The notes beneath the pieces are model-generated. The model ran no database searches, had not been told where the DNA came from, and saw nothing but the letters and a program-made list of their open reading frames with translations. The position numbers were made by a program, and so were the translations under genes. A stretch of 64,000 nucleotides of DNA from the NCBI GenBank assembly GCA_020832545.1, contig JAFIEK010000008.1, positions 62,001-126,000 on the forward strand, in the 5' to 3' direction. This document shows, piece by piece, positions 18,322-27,469 of the stretch. Source of the DNA: Pararhodobacter sp. GTDB lineage: Bacteria; Pseudomonadota; Alphaproteobacteria; Rhodobacterales; Rhodobacteraceae. Positions within the stretch are counted from its first letter, which is position 1. The number at the start of each line of letters is the position of its first letter.

Positions 18322-18380
18322 TTCTTCACTAAACGGCAAGCGCTCCAGCTTGTCGAGCCTATCCAGAGGCCCCGCCACCG

Positions 18381-19373
18381 ATGCAATCCACAACGCACCC
18401 TCATGACCACCTCGCTGACTGGCTCGCCGGTGATCTGGCGCGTGTCAACGCGCTGATCCGCGCGCGCATGGCATCTGAGCACGCTCCCCGCATCCCCGAA
18501 GTGACCGCCCATCTGGTTGAAGCAGGCGGCAAGCGCATCCGCCCGATGCTGACCCTCGCCGCCGCCCGCCTGTGCGGATACGAGGGAGAGAATCACATCC
18601 GGCTGGCTGCGACAGTGGAGTTCATTCATACCGCGACCTTGCTGCATGACGATGTTGTGGACGAAAGCACGAAGCGGCGCGGGAGGCCGACAGCGAACCT
18701 GTTGTGGGACAACAAATCAAGTGTGCTGGTGGGTGACTACCTCTTTGCCCGCGCATTTCAGTTGATGGTTGCCACCGAAAACCTGCGTGTGCTCGACATA
18801 TTGTCAAATGCCGCAGCCGTTATCGCCGAGGGCGAGGTGCTGCAATTGACCGCTGCGCAGAACCTCGCAACAGATGAAACCATCTATCTACAGGTGATCC
18901 GGGGCAAAACCGCCGCGCTGTTCTCCGCCGCGACCGAGTCGGGCGGGGTGATCGCAGGCGCCCCGGAAGAGGTGATTCGCGCGCTGTTTGCCTATGGCGA
19001 GGCGCTGGGGATCGGATTTCAGATTGTCGATGATTTTCTTGACTACGGCGGTGCAGGCGATGCGATCGGCAAGAACCTGGGCGACGATTTCCGGGAACGC
19101 AAGCTTACCTTACCAGTGATCCGCGCACTGGCGCAGGCCGATGCCGGGGAACGCGTGTTTTGGGAACGTGTGATCGCGCGCGGCACGCAGGAAGCCGGTG
19201 ATCTGGAGCAGGCCATCGACATCCTTAACCGGCGTGGCACGTTGGCCAGCACCCGCGAGACAGCGCTGGACTGGGCCCGGACCGCACGCGAAGCCCTGAC
19301 AGTGCTGCCTGACCATCCGCTGCGCGACATGCTTGCCGATCTGGCGGATTATGTGGTGGCGCGCGTCAACTGA
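18381..19373 (+). CDS. Long-chain polyprenyl diphosphate synthase (ubiquinone side chain)
   Basis: A trans-polyprenyl synthase of 330 residues that elongates farnesyl or geranylgeranyl diphosphate with isopentenyl diphosphate. In this group it probably makes the decaprenyl tail of ubiquinone-10. It has the substrate-binding GGKRIRPML (about 49), the first aspartate-rich motif DDVVDES (about 90), RGKTAALF (about 175) and the second motif DDFLDY (about 217). Chain length cannot be fixed from motifs alone. It faces the DUF2007 gene head to head and pairs functionally with ispE nearby in isoprenoid supply. Confidence 0.92.
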   Translation: MQSTTHPHDHLADWLAGDLARVNALIRARMASEHAPRIPEVTAHLVEAGGKRIRPMLTLAAARLCGYEGENHIRLAATVEFIHTATLLHDDVVDESTKRRGRPTANLLWDNKSSVLVGDYLFARAFQLMVATENLRVLDILSNAAAVIAEGEVLQLTAAQNLATDETIYLQVIRGKTAALFSAATESGGVIAGAPEEVIRALFAYGEALGIGFQIVDDFLDYGGAGDAIGKNLGDDFRERKLTLPVIRALAQADAGERVFWERVIARGTQEAGDLEQAIDILNRRGTLASTRETALDWARTAREALTVLPDHPLRDMLADLADYVVARVN

Positions 19374-19416
19374 AACGCTTGCTAGCGCGTTTTGCGGCGG
19401 CGACAGGTGAAAGCCG

Positions 19417-20277
19417 TCAGCATGGTGTGTGGGCGCTTACCGCAGCAGTGGTAAAGCGACCGGGGCGTGCAAGCGCTGTGCTTGCGGCTTCGGCCTGCGC
19501 GAAATCCGCAAAAATGCCGAAACAAGTCGCCCCCGATCCCGTCATCCGGGCCAGAAGGCAGCCGGGCTGGCGGGCGATGTCAGTGATCACCGTTCGGATG
19601 TCCGGCAGCAGGGTGCAGGCCGCCCCCTCCAGATCATTGCGCATGTTCGCCAACCAGTCGCTGAACCGCGCAACATCAGGCCAAGGGGGCAAGTGATCCG
19701 GCATCGGGGGGTTATTGCGTTGGCTGAGGGCCTTGAACACCGCCGGTGTGGCAAGTGGAATGCCCGGATTGACGATCGCAAGCGCCAGATCCGGCACACC
19801 GGAAAGCGGGGTGATCACTTCGCCCAGCCCGCGCATCCGGCAGGGTTGTGGCGCGGCCAAGCAAACTGGAAGATCTGCCCCCAGCCGTATCAGTGCGTCC
19901 GTCCCCGGCAGCGCCAGCCCGTGTTCATGCGCCAGCAGCCGCAGTGTGGCCGCCGCATCGGCACTGCCGCCGCCCATGCCCGCAGCCACCGGCAGGCGCT
20001 TGTCCAGCCGGATCGCCACATTGCGCGCGCCGATCAGCCGAGCGGCGCGCAGCACCAGATTGTCCGCGCCCGGCGGCAGATCGCCCCCATAAGGGCCGGT
20101 GGTTTGCAGCGTTACATCGCCCTGCGCCGCCCTGATGCTCAGCCGATCCCCGATATCGGCAAAAATCACCAGCGAATCGAGCAAATGATATCCATCGGCA
20201 CGCTGCCCGGTCACATGAAGTGTCAGGTTCAGCTTGGCCGGTGCAAGCGCAATCCGCTCCTCTACAGCAGGCATCAC
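19417..20277 (-). CDS. ispE: 4-diphosphocytidyl-2-C-methyl-D-erythritol kinase
   Basis: IspE phosphorylates CDP-methylerythritol in the non-mevalonate isoprenoid pathway. The 286-residue GHMP kinase has the N-terminal APAKLNLTLHV (about 12-22) and the ATP-binding glycine loop VAAGMGGGSADAA (about 98-110). A C-terminal MTGSGATCFGIF follows near 249. The start overlaps the stop of the upstream TPR gene by 4 bp (20274-20277), so translation is probably coupled. Confidence 0.95.
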   Translation of the reverse strand: MMPAVEERIALAPAKLNLTLHVTGQRADGYHLLDSLVIFADIGDRLSIRAAQGDVTLQTTGPYGGDLPPGADNLVLRAARLIGARNVAIRLDKRLPVAAGMGGGSADAAATLRLLAHEHGLALPGTDALIRLGADLPVCLAAPQPCRMRGLGEVITPLSGVPDLALAIVNPGIPLATPAVFKALSQRNNPPMPDHLPPWPDVARFSDWLANMRNDLEGAACTLLPDIRTVITDIARQPGCLLARMTGSGATCFGIFADFAQAEAASTALARPGRFTTAAVSAHTPC

Positions 20278-22010
20278 TCGTCCGGGTGCAGCGGCTGCGC
20301 GCCTTCGTCAGCGCGCACCTGATCCAGCCCGACCTCAAGCTTGCGCCGCACGCGATCCATATCCAGATCATCATGCGGGCCATAAGACAGCGCGCGCCGC
20401 CACTGAAACTGCGCCTCGCGCTGGCGGCCCACAGCCCAGTAGACATCACCCAGGTGGTCGTTGAGGATGGGATCGGTTGGCAACAGCTCGACCGCGCGTT
20501 CCATATGCGGCAGCGCCTCGTCATAGCGGCCCAGCCGGTAGAGCGCCCAGGCCAGACTGTCGACGATATAGCCGGAATCCGGCTCGCCCGCGACAGCGCG
20601 TTCGATCATTTCCAGCGCCTCTTCCAGCTTTTCCTGACGCTCGACCAGCGAATAGCCCAGATAGTTGAGCACGGTGGGCTGATCAGGTTCGATGGCCAGT
20701 GCGGCGCGGAAATCGGCCTCGGCCTGCGCCCACTGATCCGTGCGTTCATGCGACACAGCACGCGAGAAATAGGCGCGCCAGTCAGGTTCAAGCCCGCGCT
20801 CTTCCATCATCTCCATCGCGCGGTCATAGGCTGCGACCGCTTCTTCGTGGCGATTGGCCCGGCGCAGGAAATCGCCCAACACCTGCCCGGCGGCAATGGA
20901 ATCAGGGTTCTGCGCGACCAGCCGCTCCAGCACCGCAATCGCTTCATCCATCTGACCGAGGGTTTCCAGCACCTGAGCCTGCCCCATGCCTGCGGCCATG
21001 CCGAACACATCATCTTCGGGGATCTGGCCATAGGCCTCGGCGGCAAGCTCGGGCTGGTCCATATCCTCAAACAGCTGCCCTATCTGCAGCAACGCATCGG
21101 TCAGTTCCGGGTTGATCCATTCTGCGCCGCGCGCATAAAGCAGCGCATCATGCTGGTTCTGGCCCGTACGCATGGCCGAAGCCATGACAGCAAAAACCTC
21201 GGCCATACCCTCGGCCGGATCAGAGATCAGACTGAAGGGCAGCGGCTGACCCTCAGTGTAGGCGGCCCGCATGGCCACGATCAGCGGATCATTCACGCCG
21301 GCGAAAATATCGTCGATCAGCGCAAGCGCATCATCGAAGCGCTCCAGTTGGCCCAACACCTGAGCATAGGTAATCATCCCCCGCCGACTGAGCGCACCCA
21401 GAACGTTGTAGCGTTCATCCTCCATGATGTCCGCTGCACTTTCGACATCGCCGACCAGTGCCAGCGCCAGTGCGCGGCAATACTGGGCAAAGGCCAGCAT
21501 ACCCTCCTGCGCCGCCACGTCATCAAGCGCAGCCAGCGCCTCGGTCATGCGGCCCTGGCCCAGGTGCGCCCATGCCAGCCCCAGCCCGTCGATCATCGGC
21601 AGCGTGCGCGCGCCGGTTTCCAGCAGATCAAGCGCGGTTTCATAGTCACGCCGGGCAAAGGCATCGGCCAGAAGTGTCAGCGCCGCCGCGTGGTTCTCAG
21701 GCATCATGACAATCAGATCGCGGGCGCGATCAGCTGCACGCTCATGATGCGCCAGCACAAGGTAGGAAACCGTCAGGCTTTCCAGTATGCGCGCGCTCTC
21801 GGGCTCAATCTGCAGCATCCGCTCCAGATACTGTGGCGCAGAGGCAAAGTCGTTCTGCGCCCCGGCCTCGCGTGCCGCCAGAAAGGCGCCGGAATAGCCG
21901 TCGCCGGGAAAATCGCTCTGTGCAGAGACCGGAGCGGCAAGCGCCGCCAGTGTTCCCGCCATGACGAACGCACGAAGGGAATGTGATCGAAACCTGAAGG
22001 CTACGGGCAA
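20274..22010 (-). CDS. Exported tetratricopeptide-repeat protein
   Basis: A protein of about 578 residues built largely of TPR helices from roughly residue 40 to the end, with clear units such as AALAIEPDQPTVLNYLGY and ALPHMERAVELLPTDPILND near the C-terminus. Starting at TTG 22010, behind a GGAGCAGG ribosome binding site, gives a signal peptide of about 30 residues ending PVSAQS; the in-frame ATG upstream at 22091 would not. It is therefore probably periplasmic. It overlaps ispE and follows the ETF-QO gene on the same strand. TPR proteins of this size next to ispE are conserved in the group; the partner is unknown. Confidence 0.86.
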   Translation of the reverse strand: MPVAFRFRSHSLRAFVMAGTLAALAAPVSAQSDFPGDGYSGAFLAAREAGAQNDFASAPQYLERMLQIEPESARILESLTVSYLVLAHHERAADRARDLIVMMPENHAAALTLLADAFARRDYETALDLLETGARTLPMIDGLGLAWAHLGQGRMTEALAALDDVAAQEGMLAFAQYCRALALALVGDVESAADIMEDERYNVLGALSRRGMITYAQVLGQLERFDDALALIDDIFAGVNDPLIVAMRAAYTEGQPLPFSLISDPAEGMAEVFAVMASAMRTGQNQHDALLYARGAEWINPELTDALLQIGQLFEDMDQPELAAEAYGQIPEDDVFGMAAGMGQAQVLETLGQMDEAIAVLERLVAQNPDSIAAGQVLGDFLRRANRHEEAVAAYDRAMEMMEERGLEPDWRAYFSRAVSHERTDQWAQAEADFRAALAIEPDQPTVLNYLGYSLVERQEKLEEALEMIERAVAGEPDSGYIVDSLAWALYRLGRYDEALPHMERAVELLPTDPILNDHLGDVYWAVGRQREAQFQWRRALSYGPHDDLDMDRVRRKLEVGLDQVRADEGAQPLHPDE

Positions 22011-22157
22011 AACCTGCTCCCGGTAAGGATTGAGGGGGGCCGCAACGTCCGAAAACGCACAACCAGGACTTTCCCCAGATGTAGCGGGCATGGGCCGTCA
22101 GGGCAATCCACCCCCGGCATTGCCCCCATCCGCATCGATCATCACCGCGTGATCCGC

Positions 22158-23804
22158 TTACATATTGGGGTAATTCGGCCCGTCGCCCCCCTGCGGCGTC
22201 ACCCAGTTGATATTCTGGCTGGGGTCCTTGATGTCGCAGGTCTTGCAATGCACGCAGTTCTGGAAGTTGATGACGAAGCGCGGGTCCTTGCCCTCTTCCT
22301 CGACCACCTCATACACCCCGGCCGGGCAGTAGCGCTGCGCCGGTTCCGCGTATTTCGGCAGGTTCACGGCGATTGGGACTGACGGGTCTTTCAGCGTCAG
22401 GTGGCAGGGCTGGCTTTCTTCATGGTTGGTGAAGGAAAACGCCACATTGGTCAGCCGGTCGAAAGACAGCACGCCATCGGGGCGCGGGTAGTCGATCGGC
22501 TTGAACTTCGACGCCTCGCCAGTGGCGGCAGCGTCCGTCTTGCCGTGTTTCAGCGTGCCGAACAGCGAAAAGCCCATCGTGTTGGTCCACATGTCCAGCC
22601 CGCCCAGGCCCAACCCGGCCATCAGCCCCCATTTGGACCACATCGGCTTGACGTTGCGCACCTTTCTCAGGTCCTTGCCCACCACGCCGGTGCGCAGCGC
22701 GGTCTCGTAAGCGGTCAGCTCGTCGCCCTCACGCCCCTCCTGGATGGCGGCAAAGGCTGCCTCGGCAGCCTCGATGCCGGAATGCATGGCGTTGTGGTTG
22801 CCCTTGATGCGCGGCACGTTCACCAGCCCCGCCGAACATCCCAAAAGCGCGCCGCCGGGGAACACAACCTTGGGGATGGACTGATAACCACCCTCGCTGA
22901 TCGCCCGCGCGCCATATGCCACGCGTTTGCCGCCCTTCAGCAGTTCGGCCACCATCGGATGATGCTTGAAGCGCTGATACTCCATGTAAGGGTAGAGATA
23001 GGGGTTTTCATAGTTCAGATGGACCACAAAGCCGACCAGCACCTGATTGTTGTCCATGTGATAAATGAACGAGCCGCCCCCGGCAGCCGACCCCAGCGGC
23101 CAGCCCATCGTATGGGTGACCGTGCCTTCACGGTGCTTTTCGGGATCGATCTCCCAGATCTCCTTCATGCCAAGGCCGAACTTCTGCGGTTCCTTGCCCG
23201 ATGCAAGCGCGAATTTCGACATGACCTCCTTGGACAGCGAGCCGCGCACGCCTTCAGACAAGAGCACATACTTGCCATGCAGCTCCATCCCCGGCTCATA
23301 GGCATCGCCCATGCTGCCATCAGGGTTCTTGCCGAACTCACCCGCAACAACACCCTTGACCCGGTCGCCATCATACACCAGCTCGGATGCTGCCATGCCC
23401 GCAAAGACCTCTACCCCCAGCGCCTCAGCCTGTTCGGCCATCCAGCGGCAGACATTGGCCATGGAAACGATGTAGCTGCCATGGTTGTTCATCAGGGGCG
23501 GCATCGGCCAGTTCGGCACCCGGATCTGCCCGGCCTGTCCCAGCATGTAGAAATTGTCGTGCTTCACCGGCACGGTGACCGGTGCGCCCTTGTCCGCCCA
23601 GTCCGGAATCAGCCGGTTCAGGCCTGACGGATCCAGTACCGCGCCCGACAAGATATGCGCGCCCACTTCCGAGCCCTTCTCCAGCACCACCACATTCAGA
23701 TCGGCATCTAGCTGTTTCAAGCGGATCGCAGCCGACAGGCCCGCCGGGCCTGCGCCAACAATCACGACGTCATATTCCATGGATTCGCGTTCAATACCGG
23801 ACAT
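22158..23804 (-). CDS. Electron-transfer flavoprotein:ubiquinone oxidoreductase
   Basis: ETF-QO passes electrons from ETF, reduced by acyl-CoA dehydrogenases and by dimethylglycine or sarcosine dehydrogenases, into the ubiquinone pool. The 548-residue membrane-bound flavoprotein has an N-terminal FAD loop VIVGAGPAGLSAAI (about 13-26). The C-terminal 4Fe-4S domain contains CPAGVYE (about 495) and NCVHCKTCDIKDPSQN (about 521). The length equals the family norm. The window carries several enzymes likely to depend on it: two acyl-CoA dehydrogenases and possibly the DMGDH-like protein. Confidence 0.96.
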   Translation of the reverse strand: MSGIERESMEYDVVIVGAGPAGLSAAIRLKQLDADLNVVVLEKGSEVGAHILSGAVLDPSGLNRLIPDWADKGAPVTVPVKHDNFYMLGQAGQIRVPNWPMPPLMNNHGSYIVSMANVCRWMAEQAEALGVEVFAGMAASELVYDGDRVKGVVAGEFGKNPDGSMGDAYEPGMELHGKYVLLSEGVRGSLSKEVMSKFALASGKEPQKFGLGMKEIWEIDPEKHREGTVTHTMGWPLGSAAGGGSFIYHMDNNQVLVGFVVHLNYENPYLYPYMEYQRFKHHPMVAELLKGGKRVAYGARAISEGGYQSIPKVVFPGGALLGCSAGLVNVPRIKGNHNAMHSGIEAAEAAFAAIQEGREGDELTAYETALRTGVVGKDLRKVRNVKPMWSKWGLMAGLGLGGLDMWTNTMGFSLFGTLKHGKTDAAATGEASKFKPIDYPRPDGVLSFDRLTNVAFSFTNHEESQPCHLTLKDPSVPIAVNLPKYAEPAQRYCPAGVYEVVEEEGKDPRFVINFQNCVHCKTCDIKDPSQNINWVTPQGGDGPNYPNM

Positions 23805-24040
23805 GGCTGTTCCTTATCTGGCGTGGGTCCCGGCCGTATGGGCAATTTTGTTGCGCGCAAGCGATAGCGCAGGCAGGGCCGCAGGGTCAATCACTACGCA
23901 GCGAAAGCGTTCACGGAAAAGCGGGCTGGGGGGCGCGGGCGTGGGGCTTGCATTTGGCGCGGCACTGGTATCAGGTGGTGGCTGACACGAAGCGCTGCCC
24001 CGGTCTAGGCCGTGGGCGTTTTTATTGATGGTGAAGGCCG

Positions 24041-24511
24041 ATGGAAAAAATCCCCATGACCCGCCGCGGTTGCGATGCTCTGGAGCAGGAGCTGAAACAG
24101 CTCAAAAGCACAGAGCGCCCTGCGGTCATCCGTGCCATTGCCGAGGCGCGCGAGCACGGCGACCTGTCAGAGAACGCCGAGTACCATGCCGCGCGCGAAA
24201 AGCAGAGCTTCATCGAGGGCCGGATCAAGGAAATCGAAAGCATCATGGGCCGCGCCGAGGTGATTGACCCGGCGCGCCTGTCCGGGGCGATCAAGTTCGG
24301 CGCGACGGTCACTCTGATCGACGAGGATACCGAGGAAGAGCGCACTTATCAGATTGTCGGCGAGGCCGAGGCTGATATCGAAAACGGACTTCTGAACATC
24401 AGATCACCCCTCGCCCGCTCACTGATCGGCAAGGAACCCGGCGACTCCGTCGAGGTTCGCACACCGGGCGGCCAGCGCGGCTACGAGGTGGTGCGCGTCG
24501 AATACCGCTGA
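24041..24511 (+). CDS. greA: Transcription elongation factor GreA
   Basis: GreA rescues backtracked RNA polymerase by stimulating cleavage of the nascent RNA. The 156-residue protein has the N-terminal coiled coil with the tip sequence [16 protein letters not shown] (about 38-54), whose acidic residues act in the polymerase channel. A C-terminal FKBP-like domain ends in GYEVVRVEY. The start [15 protein letters not shown] is typical. It is followed after 18 bp by the membrane protein gene, so co-transcription is possible. Confidence 0.96.
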   Translation: MEKIPMTRRGCDALEQELKQLKSTERPAVIRAIAEAREHGDLSENAEYHAAREKQSFIEGRIKEIESIMGRAEVIDPARLSGAIKFGATVTLIDEDTEEERTYQIVGEAEADIENGLLNIRSPLARSLIGKEPGDSVEVRTPGGQRGYEVVRVEYR

Positions 24512-24529
24512 CAACCGGAGGCCGGCGCC

Positions 24530-25540
24530 ATGGCCGGGGACGTTCCCGACACCGAGACACCCGCCCCTCGCCGTGCGGCAAGGCTTTCGGCCGAACTGCT
24601 GGCCTTTGTGCTGTCGCTGGCCTGGTTCGGGCTGCTGGTTGCGGCTTTTGTTGTGCTGGGCGGGCGCGGTCTGCAAATCGCTGATGCGCTGGGGTTGGTG
24701 GTTGTGGCGCTGGCGGTGTTCCTGCCGGTGGCGCTGATCTGGCTGGCGGTGCTGGTGCTGCGCGCAGCCCGGCAGATGCGCGACGAATCAGCCCGCCTTG
24801 AACAAACCGTCGAGGCGATGCGCCGCGGCTGGCTGCGCGAACAGCAGGCGGCGGGGCTGGCGCTGAAACCCACGGTCGAGGCCAAACTGGACGCGATCGC
24901 CGAGGCGCAGCGCAAGACCGACAGCACGCTGACCATGTTCACCACCCGCCGCAGCGCCTCGCCCGTCCAGCCCGGGGGATCAGCAGCCCGGTCCGGGCAG
25001 GCCCGGCCTGATCATCCGGGCGAGGCGCAACCGGTTCTGGCGCTCGAAAACCCCTTGCCCGCCACTGACCCGCTTGAGGTGGATGATTTCATCCGCGCGC
25101 TCAATTTCCCCGACAATGCCCAGGACGAGGCCGGGTTCGCCGCGCTGCGCCGCGCGCTGGCCGACCATTCCACAGCCGAACTGGTGCGCGCGGCGCAGAC
25201 CGTGCTGACCGCATTGTCGCAAGAAGGCATCTATATGGATGACCTGCGCCCAGACCGGGCGCGCCCCGATGTCTGGCGCGCTTTCGCGCAGGGTGCGCGG
25301 GGCGCGGCGGTGGCGGGGCTGGGGGGCGTGCGCGACCGGTCTTGCCTGGCGCTCACCATTGGCCGGATGCGCGCCGATCCGGATTTTCGCGATGCTGCGC
25401 ATCGCTTCCTGCGCGCTTTCGACCGCTGCTTCACCGAATTCGAGATCCAGGCCTCGGACGGTGAAATTGCCCGCTTTGGCGAAACCCGCAGCGCGCGTGC
25501 CTTCATGCTACTGGGCCGGGTGACCGGCGTTTTCGGATGA
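24530..25540 (+). CDS. Unknown two-helix membrane protein with coiled coil
   Basis: I do not recognise a named family. The 336-residue protein has a charged N-terminus and two hydrophobic helices (about 22-45 and 52-80). A coiled-coil-like stretch rich in Arg, Glu and Gln follows (about 83-130), then a Pro/Gly/Ser-rich linker and a helical C-terminal domain (about 175-335). Proteins like this are widely conserved as hypotheticals in Rhodobacterales. It has a good GGAGG site, follows greA by 18 bp and precedes azlC by 7 bp. It may share a transcript with azlCD, but nothing ties it to transport. Confidence 0.75.
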   Translation: MAGDVPDTETPAPRRAARLSAELLAFVLSLAWFGLLVAAFVVLGGRGLQIADALGLVVVALAVFLPVALIWLAVLVLRAARQMRDESARLEQTVEAMRRGWLREQQAAGLALKPTVEAKLDAIAEAQRKTDSTLTMFTTRRSASPVQPGGSAARSGQARPDHPGEAQPVLALENPLPATDPLEVDDFIRALNFPDNAQDEAGFAALRRALADHSTAELVRAAQTVLTALSQEGIYMDDLRPDRARPDVWRAFAQGARGAAVAGLGGVRDRSCLALTIGRMRADPDFRDAAHRFLRAFDRCFTEFEIQASDGEIARFGETRSARAFMLLGRVTGVFG

Positions 25541-25547
25541 TTCCCAA

Positions 25548-26273
25548 ATGACCCCTTCTTCTGAGCTTTCGACCTATCAGGGTTGGCTTCAGGGCCTGCG
25601 CGCGGGCACGCCCTTTGTGCTGGTGGTTACGCCCTTTGGAATGGTGTTCGGCGTGGTCGCCACCGAGGCCGGGCTGAACGTGTTAGAGACCATGGCCTTT
25701 TCGGTCGTGGTGATCGCCGGCGCAGCGCAGCTAGCCGCGATCCAGCTGATGACCGAGAATGCGCCGGTGCTGGTGGTGCTGGCCACCGGGCTGGCGGTCA
25801 ATCTGCGCATGGCGATGTATTCGGCAGCCCTTGCCCCACATCTGGGCGCAGCCCCGGTCTGGCAACGGGCGCTGGTGGCCTATCTGATGGTTGATCAGGC
25901 CTATGCCACCGCCCATACCCGTTTCGAAGAAACGCCCGAAATGCCGCTGAGCGCCAAAGTGGGCTATTACTTCGGGGCCGTGACGCTGGTCATTCCGTTC
26001 TGGTATCTGGCAACGCTGGTCGGCGCGCTGGTCGGCAACCAGATCCCGGCGGGCCTGCCCATCGAATTTGCTGTGCCCGCCACCTTCATCGCCATTATTG
26101 CGCCGATGCTGCGCACGCTGGCCCATGTCGCCGCCGCGCTGGTCTCGGTGGTGGTAACGCTGGCACTGGCCTTTGTCCCCTATAACCTTGGCCTGCTGGT
26201 CGCCGCCATTCTGGCGATGATGACCGGTGCGCAGCTTGAACGCATGGCGGCGCGCAGGCGGGCGGGGCTGTGA
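25548..26273 (+). CDS. azlC: AzlC-family branched-chain amino acid exporter subunit
   Basis: A 241-residue membrane protein of the AzlC family (large subunit of AzlCD, like YgaZ), which exports branched-chain amino acids. It begins GLRAGTPFVLVVTPFGMVFGV, and there are about six to seven hydrophobic segments through the protein. The stop overlaps the start of azlD. The pair is the usual two-gene exporter. The exact substrate is inferred from the family. Confidence 0.9.
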   Translation: MTPSSELSTYQGWLQGLRAGTPFVLVVTPFGMVFGVVATEAGLNVLETMAFSVVVIAGAAQLAAIQLMTENAPVLVVLATGLAVNLRMAMYSAALAPHLGAAPVWQRALVAYLMVDQAYATAHTRFEETPEMPLSAKVGYYFGAVTLVIPFWYLATLVGALVGNQIPAGLPIEFAVPATFIAIIAPMLRTLAHVAAALVSVVVTLALAFVPYNLGLLVAAILAMMTGAQLERMAARRRAGL

Positions 26274-26605
26274 TGGATTATTCGCAGCTACAGATCTGGG
26301 CGATCATTCTGGGACTGGGCGTCGGCACGGTGACGCTGCGATTCTCTTTTCTGGGGCTGATCGGACGGCGGCACCTGCCCGAATGGGTGCTGCGGCATCT
26401 GCGCTATACACCGGTGGCCGTGCTACCCGGGCTGGTCGCGCCGCAAGTATTCTTTCCAGCCGCAACCGGCGGCGAAACCGACCCGGCACGGCTGGCCGCA
26501 GCGGCGGTAACGCTGGCAGTCGGTTACTTTACCAAAAGCGTGCTCTGGGCCATCGCCGCGGGTTTTGCCACGCTCATGGGGCTGATGGCGCTGGCGGGCG
26601 GCTGA
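26273..26605 (+). CDS. azlD: AzlD-domain protein, small exporter subunit
   Basis: The small partner of AzlC (like YgaH), about 110 residues with three to four membrane segments. Recognisable pieces are GVGTVTLRFSFL (about 17) and LRYTPVAVLPGLVAPQVFF (about 44-62), where AzlD proteins carry the conserved YxPxAVL-type motif. The ATG at 26273 shares a base with the azlC stop (TGATG), and an in-frame GTG lies one codon earlier. Translation is coupled to azlC. Confidence 0.9.
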   Translation: MDYSQLQIWAIILGLGVGTVTLRFSFLGLIGRRHLPEWVLRHLRYTPVAVLPGLVAPQVFFPAATGGETDPARLAAAAVTLAVGYFTKSVLWAIAAGFATLMGLMALAGG

Positions 26606-26611
26606 TCAGCC

Positions 26612-27211
26612 TCACCGCCCGGCGTATTGCTGGCGCTCGGTCGGTTCGCGGTCGCTTTCGATGCGCTCTTCGGTCACGCCGGGGATCTCGGCAAAGGCAT
26701 CGGACAGCCGGTTGGGGTAAAAGCTCAGCGGAATACCCTCGAACCCCGGGATCTCTCGCAAGATCGCAGCGATAGAGCGCGCGCAATAGGCATCAGGGAC
26801 CGGCCCGGCCTCTTTGGCCAGTTCCATGATGCGTTCGGCCACGTCAGGCGAAACCTGAAGTGTCTGAAGGCGCACATGGTGCGTGCGGCGCGCGTGGTAA
26901 TAGGTGTAGACATACACCATCCGGTCGTTCATGCCGTAATGCACATCATGCCGCTCAGGCGCTTCAGGGTGCTGCCAGGTGCCCGCTGGATCGAACAGAA
27001 CCCGCTCGCGACCGTTGATCAAAAGCGCCGCATGCTCACCGCGCCCGCTTTCATTGCTGACCACGTTGAACAGCCGTATCTCAGTCGGCCCGTCGTGGAC
27101 ATAGCGCGCGGCCAGTACGTCCTCATCCGGGGCATAGACCGCAGGCTTGACGCAGGCGGCCATAAAGGCAAGGGCCACTACGGCCAACACACGCGACAGG
27201 ATTGGCGGCAT
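26612..27211 (-). CDS. Putative lipoprotein with His/Cys papain-like signature (paralogue A)
   Basis: A 199-residue predicted lipoprotein: a hydrophobic signal with lipobox-like MAAC at Cys20. It shares with the gene at 27470-28069 the pattern RYxHDGP...H-x-x-L-L-I...VLFDPAGxW...ERxDV near the N-terminus and Cys-Ala...LREIPGFEG near the C-terminus. A His followed much later by a Cys before a helix is the arrangement of circularly permuted NlpC/P60 (papain-like) hydrolases. Catalytic function is therefore possible but inferred. The ATG at 27211 has GGGAGAG upstream. It is the last gene of the leftward run that includes the oxidase subunit IV gene. Confidence 0.75.
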   Translation of the reverse strand: MPPILSRVLAVVALAFMAACVKPAVYAPDEDVLAARYVHDGPTEIRLFNVVSNESGRGEHAALLINGRERVLFDPAGTWQHPEAPERHDVHYGMNDRMVYVYTYYHARRTHHVRLQTLQVSPDVAERIMELAKEAGPVPDAYCARSIAAILREIPGFEGIPLSFYPNRLSDAFAEIPGVTEERIESDREPTERQQYAGR

Positions 27212-27232
27212 GGACACTCTCCCGGCAAGTCA

Positions 27233-27266
27233 ACACCGCGCAGCCCGGGCAAGGGCTACGCGGTGT
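27233..27266 (-). terminator. Strong hairpin downstream of the oxidase subunit IV gene
   Basis: ACACCGCG-x-AGCCC and its complement form a 14-bp stem with one mismatch and a 6-nt loop, between the subunit IV stop and the start of paralogue A. No T-run follows on the minus strand, so it may stabilise the short upstream mRNA rather than end all transcription. Confidence 0.6.
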
Positions 27267-27279
27267 GGAGCGGCATTGG

Positions 27280-27414
27280 TCAGGCGTTGACCAGCGCCAG
27301 AAAAATCAGAATGCCGATGGAAATGCCCGTAACCCAGGCTGACATCTTCAGAAAGCCCGCAAAGGTCTTCTCCTGCTCAGTGGTGTCCATCGAACCGTGT
27401 TCATGCTTGGCCAT
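27280..27414 (-). CDS. aa3-type cytochrome c oxidase subunit IV
   Basis: A 44-residue protein, MAKHEHGSMDTTEQEKTFAG followed by a single membrane helix (about 22-42) ending LALVNA. This fits the bacterial aa3-type oxidase subunit IV family (COX4_pro_2), known from Paracoccus and Rhodobacter. In the Paracoccus structure this subunit is one helix packed against subunit I, and it is not essential for turnover. A GGAGG site sits 5 bases before the ATG. Genes for the other oxidase subunits are not in the window, so it is encoded apart from them, between two paralogous exported proteins. Confidence 0.9.
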   Translation of the reverse strand: MAKHEHGSMDTTEQEKTFAGFLKMSAWVTGISIGILIFLALVNA

Positions 27415-27469
27415 CTGTGCCTCCGTTTCAATCTTTTCCAAGCGTGCATAAACCAAGCCCGCAACGCTG

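Noticed and set aside
18322-18393. Longer N-terminus for the DUF2007 protein
   Set aside because: The added residues do not fit the family and would overlap the start of the divergent polyprenyl synthase gene.
20220-21986. 588-residue antisense open frame inside the TPR gene
   Set aside because: It is rich in His, Gln and Arg, has no recognisable domain, and overlaps a TPR protein with clear repeats.
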